Shown piece by piece: positions 56,263 through 64,000 of a stretch of DNA of 64,000 nt. The notes below the pieces were generated by a model. That model saw nothing but the letters and a program-made list of their open reading frames with translations, searched no databases and was not told where the DNA came from. The stretch lies in NCBI GenBank assembly GCA_019649035.1, contig BMAT01005695.1, forward strand, positions 210,389 through 274,388, in the 5' to 3' direction. Numbering within the stretch: the first letter of the stretch is position 1; the number at the start of each line of letters is the position of its first letter. The translations under genes and the position numbers were made by a program. Source of the stretch: Elysia marginata (taxonomy: Eukaryota > Mollusca > Gastropoda > Plakobranchidae).

Positions 56263-58706
56263 TATTGATATATGGGCATTATACTGTTTGCAATTACAGA
56301 TAGTATTAATTTCGTTAATACAGGTAATGTTTCTTTTGTTTTTGACTACAATTATATGTATAATTATATGCAATGTTAATCTTTTTTGCTGATATGATCA
56401 CTGTCCTTTATATCGCCCTCTATTTTTTGTGCTGTCTTATTTTTTTGTTGCACAATTGAAAACAAATAAAAATTAACGAAAAAATCTTGTATATATGGGG
56501 TGCTTCGGTTAAATTTACCCACGTTAGCGGTTACAAACAAGAGCTTGAGATGAATAACTCTTGCTTTCTCCGTCTCTTCTCAGAAAAATGTCAAATTAGT
56601 TTTAAAATTGAAACAGCAACAAAAGTAAAACAAATTGAGTGCATGGAACGTGTTCATGATAGTAAATATTATTTATTTTTCTAATGACTTCCGTAATTTA
56701 GATTTTAAAAAGAAACGGAGATAAATCTGTAGCGAAGCTAATAGATCTAGAATTTTTTTTCTTACCACCAAAACTTTCTTAGTACGCACGAACATTTTTG
56801 CCATGCATAAGGGAGGTAACAAATAATTATTACGGACAAAAAAGCACGCTATTCTATGTTTTAAGATTTTTACCGTCGCATAACTTCAAAATAACGTCGA
56901 GGATCATACAACTGTTTTTTATTATTTAAAGACCGTAACGATGGAACTGTTGCCAGGGTGGTATTACACAGACACACCTGAGATCCTGACGTCTTGGCAG
57001 ATTTCTGTTGCACTCCCTGCCTTTACCGCAAATGCATTAGACCCATCAAAAAGACATTTTCATCCCTCAGATGTATTATAAGTATGCACTTCTAGGCGTA
57101 ACTAATCTTCTCGTTTCTTAGAAGAATGCCTGTGTGGATGAAATGGCAGGAGCTTTTATCATCACGTAATGTACCCCGGTTATATCTCTTGTTCCAGTTT
57201 TTTTTTTTAAGACAGCTGGGACAAACTTTACCTGAAGTTTCAGTTCATTATAGTGATCACCAGAAACTCTGAACAGACCAGGTGATGGAGTCTCTATTGA
57301 TCAATGCTCTGTTTGGTTCATTGGTTTAATTAGCACGTGCACTTTAAGAAAACCAACGCTTTGACTTTTGGGTTAGGCCATCATAACACAGGCCAAAAAC
57401 CTCAAAGTGACTAGTAGCCTAAATGTTGCATTTCCCTCACTTTTGATTTAATTTTGGTTTGACCCAGCCCATACAACAAAGCGTTTGTTGAGTCCCGACT
57501 TGTGGACCTACTTACCTTACTAACGACTCAATTTAGGTAGGCCAAGATCATTAAAACTCGCATGCTTCTGTTGAATTCAGCTTAGGATGACAGGCGTGTT
57601 GGGTGCGTTGGCCTGGACATAATTTAGGCCCAAATTCTTACTGAACAAATAAAGCACCTATATAAATACAGCAAAGAAGAAAGGGCGTGAGACCTAAAGC
57701 GTATCTATGACACAGTAGCTATACAGGTCTTTATGCCTAGCGGATGACTACACATAGGCCTTCAGCCTCCTACGTTTGAAAAGCAATCCTTGAGCAAAGG
57801 TTGCAGGTATAAAAACCTGCTCGAAGGTTCAAGGCAAATTTTTTTTTAATCTTTCGGCGCATAAGCAACTGTTGATTATTGTTGTTGTTTTGACTTTTTT
57901 GGCTTAATTCCTGATTAACTTGTGTTTCAAATGAAGAAAACAATAATTGAACTCAAAGCACCCGTTAGAACATTATTATCAATATAAGTACTCACAAAAA
58001 CAGGCAAGATTATATCTAAAAATAATGTTTTTTCACTCAATACCTACAGTCAAATAGAAATGCCACTCGACCAAAAAAGGAGTTTTTAAAAAGTGGTAAA
58101 ACTCACATCAAACCTAAGCAGAAGCCTATTTATGTATTAGAAAATCGCATCAATGATACATTTCAACGCTCACACTTGCAAACGTGCAAATTTTACTGTT
58201 ATTTTATTTGCGCCATTATCTTTACTATCATTCTTTTTTTAGCCATGAATGTTATTGAAAAATGCAGCCCTAAGGGAGTATGATGACGGGAAACGTGTGT
58301 TCAATACAAACACTGCCTACGATCGAAATTGGAGAGGGCTTTACATGCAAGCGGTGGCAGTTTGAAATGAGAAAAAAAAAGAAATTTCGTGCACCGTTTG
58401 ACCCCTGGTTAATTGATTCTGATAGTTTTTGTATTGTACACGTTGTAGAGTGATTGTGTTGGACTTTCAAGATGATTTTAAGATGACCTAAGAGTTAATA
58501 AAAAACAACTCATCTACAACCTTTTTAAAAAGATCTAAACAAATCCAATAACAAGTCTGATCATTAAAAAAGAGGATAGGTGTGGAAGACAAAAGTTGTA
58601 ACTTTGACCACCGAAACTATAATTATTTTTTTTAATTATAAGTACAGGTGAAAAACTACTCTTAACATAGGCTATGGCTGTGTGCGGGCTACGCTTTGTA
58701 AATTAA
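56263..58706. other. Unassigned DNA between SINEs
   Basis: No supported gene or recognised repeat. Confidence 0.45.
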
Positions 58707-58980
58707 GCGGGGGCCTAGATAGCTCAGTTGGTAGAGGCCTCGCTCCGTGGCCCAGAGGTCGTGGGTTCGAGCCTCAGCCGAGCACAGTCCGGGCCCCTAC
58801 TGGTTGGGTCGGTGTCAGTATAATGTGACCGGCTGAGGCTTAGTCATGGTATCCCCGCTAGTCTCTGGGTGGCAGCCCGTACATTGTCATTGGGTCCCAA
58901 GCCCTGAGAGCACCTTTGAAGTGGAATTGGGATTGTAAAATATCCTTCAATTGTAAATTGTGCAAGCAATAATGCCGCAT
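58707..58980 (+). repeat. tRNA-derived SINE, plus strand
   Basis: Head with TAGCTCAGTTGGTAGAGG (A box) and GTGGGTTCGAGCC (B box), the best-preserved tRNA-like promoter in the window. A body of about 190 bases follows, containing GGTGGCAGCCCGTACATTG. No RNA polymerase III termination T-run directly after the head, which fits a SINE, not a tRNA gene. Confidence 0.75.
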
Positions 58981-61900
58981 ATAATAGAGACAATTAATGA
59001 AAGGGAGATAATAGTCGGTACAAGTGAACAGCCATGGATAAGTTATGTTATTTTACGCTTTCCGCGTCTTTCTGGACTATGACCGCGGTAGCGGGGTGGC
59101 AGTGCGCGCGTTCCTCAATCGCGAAAAAAATTCAAAGTTTGGTCAAGTCTTTACACAATACATGAAAATATATGAGTAAAATCACATCAAATAATTTGAT
59201 CATATGGATTTTAATGACGATTTCAATTAGAAAGCTCTTTCAAAATCTATATTTGAGGATAAGGTGTTATCTCTTGGTAATGATTGCCTGCAGAGTTTCG
59301 AGTTCTGACACCTTAAATGAAGTATCGGATAGACAACTCTTCGTGATTCGGCTGAGGACAGAGTATCAACTCATGCAATTATCCCCCCCCCCCTCTTGGC
59401 ACAAGGCTTAATGTGATGGAGTCCACAGCTGGTAATATTTCGGGAGAGAATAAAAGGATGTGAAAAAGGAATTCCAGAAAAAAGGAGGTGAAGAAGACAA
59501 AGAGATACGACGGAGAACTTAAAGGATAGAATATAAAGATATGCATATGGTGGAAAATAAAAAGGTAGGGCTATGCTTGATTGTAAAACTAAAAGAGTGG
59601 AAGGAACAGAGCACCCTGCTCTAGAGAGAGATGTTGTGAAAAGCAAAGGATAGAATCGCGACCCATCATCTTGTATACTCAGGCAGACTGTTGTCTGCTC
59701 TCCACGGCTAATTTCATATCCATCGTTCAGTCATACTGTATTTTTTGTCTTTGTTCTTGTGAGAAGCAAATAACTCTACGTTTTTAACCGCTATATAATA
59801 ACCTGAACTCAATGTAAGTGACAGTGCCTACTCTTTTCTAAAACTAGGAAAATCATTTTAAGATACAAAAGACCTGCGTGAAACTTATTCGATGGACTCT
59901 TGTTAGTGTTTTCACTTTCTTGATTAGATTATTCGGTTTGTTTGTAATTAATTTTTTAAAGCTTATTCGGAAGTTTTCAACTTTCAGCAGAACTATCACA
60001 GAAAACTAACGTGAAGGATGGTTTCCATAATAATGTCTTAGGTCTCCAAAAGCTGCCCAGTCCCAAAGCATTTTACAAGGACGGCGGGTTAAATGCAGTT
60101 AAGCAAACTACGTTTAATTTTGTGTGTGTGCGTGTGTTGTAAAAAGCAGATTGCGGCTGACGAAATAGGATTTTACTTATTGCCACAAAATCAGCAGCAT
60201 CGCTAAAGTAAACGCACAGTGTTTTTGACGATTGTATAATCACCGTCACCGTGATATCACATGTAATCCAGTGTGATTTCTTAGAAGAAAGAGTCTTCTC
60301 ATCTTTTAAAATTATCATATTCCTATTTTTACTATATTACGAATTAAAAGACATCCTTAAAATTTCCATAAAATTGTGATGAATTTATGCAGTTTTTCTG
60401 CATTTGGAAACTAAATAAAGTGCATTTTTTAAAGTATCAACACCTTGTAATATCAAAACTGCGACACTCTATGCATTTACACTGCCTTCATTACACAAAT
60501 GGCCGCATTTCAACATTTTAGCGAAATTGACTATTTCAATTTTTGTTAGATTATAGCATTTCAGCTCTAGGCGCATCTTTCTGGCTTAGTCTGGTATTAA
60601 TAATGTACATATACTGAAGAAGTTACGCGCTTTCAAAAATATGCGATTTAGTTTTTGGTCCAAAATTACAAATGAGCAGAGTGACTAAAAGACGCTTAGG
60701 CCTTCCCCATCGATACGCATGTTTTTGTATGGAAATATTTCCTCTTTAAGGATAAAACGTAACCGATAAAAAGGCGCACATCACAATTATCATACGCTTT
60801 AATTCATACCAAAGTGGGGTCAAATTTATGTCTGATCAGACTGCAACGATTTCATTGCCACAATGTCTTCTAAAACATAAAAAATAACGCAAGATATTAC
60901 TGCAACCTATAGGCCTTATGCATACTTTTGAATTTTGTCAATGCACAACTACTTTATGTAAACAAGGGGTGCATCAATAATAGGAAGAAGGCATATAGAT
61001 ATGCACCTTTTAGACGTTCTTTTTTTCTTCAGAAAATTGTATTTAAAAAGTTCCGACAAAAAGACTTATTATCGAAAGAAGCTCTATGCGTTTATGTATC
61101 CACATACAATGTATGTGCGCCTAACTAGCTGCTCCTCTGTGAGGATTTTTTTTAATCAGAGTTATTAGATGGTTTCTTCATTTTGTCCACTAGATGGGGA
61201 GGCTCTAAATTATAAACCCAAACGGTTTTTTGCTCCTCCTGTAAAAACTGGACTTATCTCTAACGAGGGCAATATACTGGTTGCAAGACAAATTATATTT
61301 CACCACACACCCTATTTTCCCGTCCATATATTCTTTCACATCCTTCCCCTAGGGTTAAAAAATATCGATGAAACAGCGATGAAATTCATCACAGTTGTTT
61401 TACTACGTGTCACTTCAGCCTAAGTTATTCCAGCCAACATGAAATGCATTAGTAGTGAGTCATAGTAAACTCTGGTTTGGTCCAATAGCTTTCCTGGTTA
61501 TCAAAGATATTTATGCAGACTTTGGAAGTGGTGGTTTTTAAATGCCATTATGGCGATTAGATTACTTGCGAATTAAAATCCCATAAGAGTAGAATAGTGG
61601 CAAAGTGTTGGCGAAAGAAATCAAAACTGACATCAGTAGCAGTAGCGGGTTTAATTTATGAACTGCATTATTTACCCCTAAAACTCATCAGTGTTAATAG
61701 TGTGGAAATACCAAATGGGTCTATGGCAAACAAAGTTTTAAAGTGATACAGCTCTGTCATCTTCACTATTTTACTTGAAACGCATCTCCTAATAATCCTT
61801 CAGTGATTACACCTAGGCCTACTACATTTGTTATTAGTGCATGTAAACTTAGTTTAACTGCTTTTTGCCGTGTTTACAATTTAATCAAAGAATATTTTCT

Positions 61901-64000
61901 TTCCCTTTCCCCTCTTTTGTTATTTCTCTCCTTATTTCCTATTCTCTCCTAAATTCGCTGCCATAATTCTCATAAATTAAAAAAACCTAGGAGTGTCCTG
62001 CTATTTCTCATCGGAATTCCCTAATCGTCCGCCTGCAAACTTTCGCCGAAACTTACATCAGAACTGTTATTCATATTCTTCCCTTACATTTGTTCGTATC
62101 CTTATGCATTTATCTAACGTTCCCGACACAATCATGTGTGCTCCACGTTTTCGGGTTATAAAAGGTGAAACTGTTCCAGATGCTGATTTCTACGATATTC
62201 CTTGGCCGCTAAAACAATCCAATGTGTGTTTAATGCTGTTTCCCTGGCAGCAGAGCGCGCCTCAATGTCTGACACAAACTCAAACCTGTTGATAAACATT
62301 GACTGATGCCTGATGGTGACAGGGGCCGGGAAAACAAGAGAGAGAGAACGCAGTTTTCTCGTGAAGATTTTCACACTATGGCATAAATGTATTAAATAAA
62401 AGTCAGAAAGAGTCTGGGAGCCACAGGGATAGTAAGCACGGAGGGAGAAAAATATATAGGATGAGACGAAAAGAAGAAAGACGCAACGATAGATAAGATG
62501 ATGAAGGGTTGAAAAGACAGAAAAAAAGAAGACAAATAGTTGCAAAGATAGTTCAAGAGACCAATCAACCATTATTAGTTTTAAGAGAACTATATTAATA
62601 AACATATAGCAGACATACAAAGGAACATACAGAAAGATGAAGACAAACTCAGAGCAGAGAAAATACGTACATATAATTGTTCACTGGTAGCAAAAAATGG
62701 GAGCTCAAGTGCAAATCATAAAAAGGCTAATCGAACAGAATCGGGCCACAGAGGTGTCTGACCTTATAAGGTGTAGTGTTTCAAAAATAATATTTCCGTT
62801 TTTTTCTTCCTGTAATTCTCGTTCTGACTAGTTCGGCCCTCCTTAGCCCTAAACCTATGAGTCATGAAGATGGAGAAACAACTCACAACATTGCGAGAAA
62901 CATTAAGCTTGGTCCAGGAACGAAAGAATAAACACAGCTTGAAACTATGGGGTGAAGAACAAGAGGCGCCATGCAAGTTATATCAGAAAAAGGTCGCTCT
63001 GTGGACTTTCTCGGAGTTTCCGAATAAGAACATTTATGGGTCGTCTCAAATTTGTTTCAATTCATGTTGTAGGATGCAAATGAAGAAAAGCGGCCTTACG
63101 ACCACATAACTGGGACGTCATATGATTGGCCGCTATCGTTCAAGTAAATGCATACAAATCTTAGCGTGAAATGACAGAAAATGTTGCCCTGTACTGTATC
63201 ATACGAGTGGCATGCACAATGTCACGTACGTGACCGCTCATGATTTTTAACAAAAACAATTTCGTACGTTGCCAAACTCACAACTACAGCTGATTGTGTG
63301 GATTGATTTTAAGACTTTTGTAATCAATCAATGTCTGCCACGACAGTTTCAAACGATTTTCAGTCGTAAATCATCGCTAAAAAGGTATTTACGTTATTGA
63401 TCTTTTCCTCGGGATAAGCATATTATGTGTTTGAAAAGAGGATGACACTCAGATGCATCTTTTAGGCTCGTTATAAGAAAACTTAATTAAAAACTAAAGC
63501 AGGCTGTATGTGCTTTGACTTCTGCTGCTGTTTTCTTTCTTCAAATTCACAATTGTGAGACGACCAAGGCAAAAAATCAAGCACAAGTCGGAATTTTGAC
63601 ATATTGAGTTACGAACATTTATCAAAACTGTATTGTATACCCTTGAAGAAGTTGAAAAAAAATCATAACTCTAGCTAAAACACAGTCATCTTAAGTTGCT
63701 TCACTTTGATGACAATTAAAATAGTAAGCTATATAACAAAATGTCATATTAAAAAAGGCTTTAACTCAAAAGATGTCTAAGCGACTTGTGTCTGATTTAC
63801 CCTGGCTACCTCACAATTATTTCATCAAAGCATTGCTCACTCTCGTGTTTAAGTTGCTTTATGAATTTTAAGATGGTTCAGTTTTTTAAATTTGCTTTTA
63901 TGGACTTTTAGCATCACGGCTCACTGCTCGATAAAAACCCGATGCTCATACGCCTTCCTTCTTCCCGATACGCATACACCTTGATGGCGCAAAAAAGGTA
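58981..64000. other. Unassigned right flank
   Basis: 5 kb of AT-rich DNA with no supported exon. Short plus-strand frames at 61993-62292 and 62864-63109 and a minus-strand one at 62156-62620 lack motifs and splice context. Confidence 0.45.

Noticed and set aside
58707-58785. Functional tRNA gene
   Set aside because: A and B boxes are good, but the acceptor stem and anticodon arm do not close and a SINE body follows. The other tRNA-like heads (1021-1083, 4700-4767, 23885-23975, 56190-56262) fail in the same way.
62156-62620. 154-codon minus-strand frame in the right flank
   Set aside because: Hydrophobic low-complexity translation without motif or splice context; probably chance in AT-rich DNA.
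1-64000. CRISPR arrays, operons, prokaryotic promoters
   Set aside because: Regular spaced repeats with unique spacers are absent, and introns and SINEs show animal nuclear DNA.

Overview
The window is animal genomic DNA. It has long AT-rich introns with GT-AG borders, tRNA-derived SINEs, LINE relics and very long simple repeats, and no prokaryotic features. The LINE with a WNVRT endonuclease, the (CCAA)-tailed SINE and the gene content suggest a mollusc, most likely a gastropod. That placement is an inference from repeat style, not a search result. Three runs of N (14579-14758, 40442-40493, 51844-51925) are assembly gaps, two of them inside simple repeats.

Layout. Positions 1-5999 hold no host gene that I can support: SINE copies, a LINE relic and a 1.4-kb (ACT)n array at 3060-4450. 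Positions 6000-11425 (+ strand) carry a three-exon serine carboxypeptidase of the CPVL / vitellogenic carboxypeptidase type (S10 family). Its second intron holds a decayed LINE (about 7340-9835) in the same orientation. The exons join in phase and the Ser-Asp-His triad is present, but exon 3 has one in-frame TAA ahead of the Asp and His. Positions 11426-19761 are an 8.3-kb spacer between two genes that point towards each other.

Positions 19762-50341 (- strand) are one large adhesion G-protein-coupled receptor gene. I could join 25 coding exons with consistent splice phases into 4266 coding bases (1421 residues). The protein order is signal peptide, two cadherin-like repeats, one fibronectin-III-like domain, eight EGF-like domains, a short Cys-containing linker, a GAIN domain with a cleavable GPS (His-Leu|Thr), seven transmembrane helices and a tail of about 185 residues ending in a possible PDZ ligand. 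I do not recognise this domain combination as a standard vertebrate adhesion-GPCR subfamily; it is the main discovery candidate. The GPS has lost two of its four usual cysteines, and these look like one disulfide pair.

Positions 50342-64000 lie upstream of the receptor. I see no coding exon there, only SINEs, simple repeats and unclassified AT-rich DNA; noncoding first exons of the receptor may lie here.

The two genes show no functional link beyond proximity. One should make a secreted or lysosomal peptidase, the other a cell-surface adhesion and signalling receptor.
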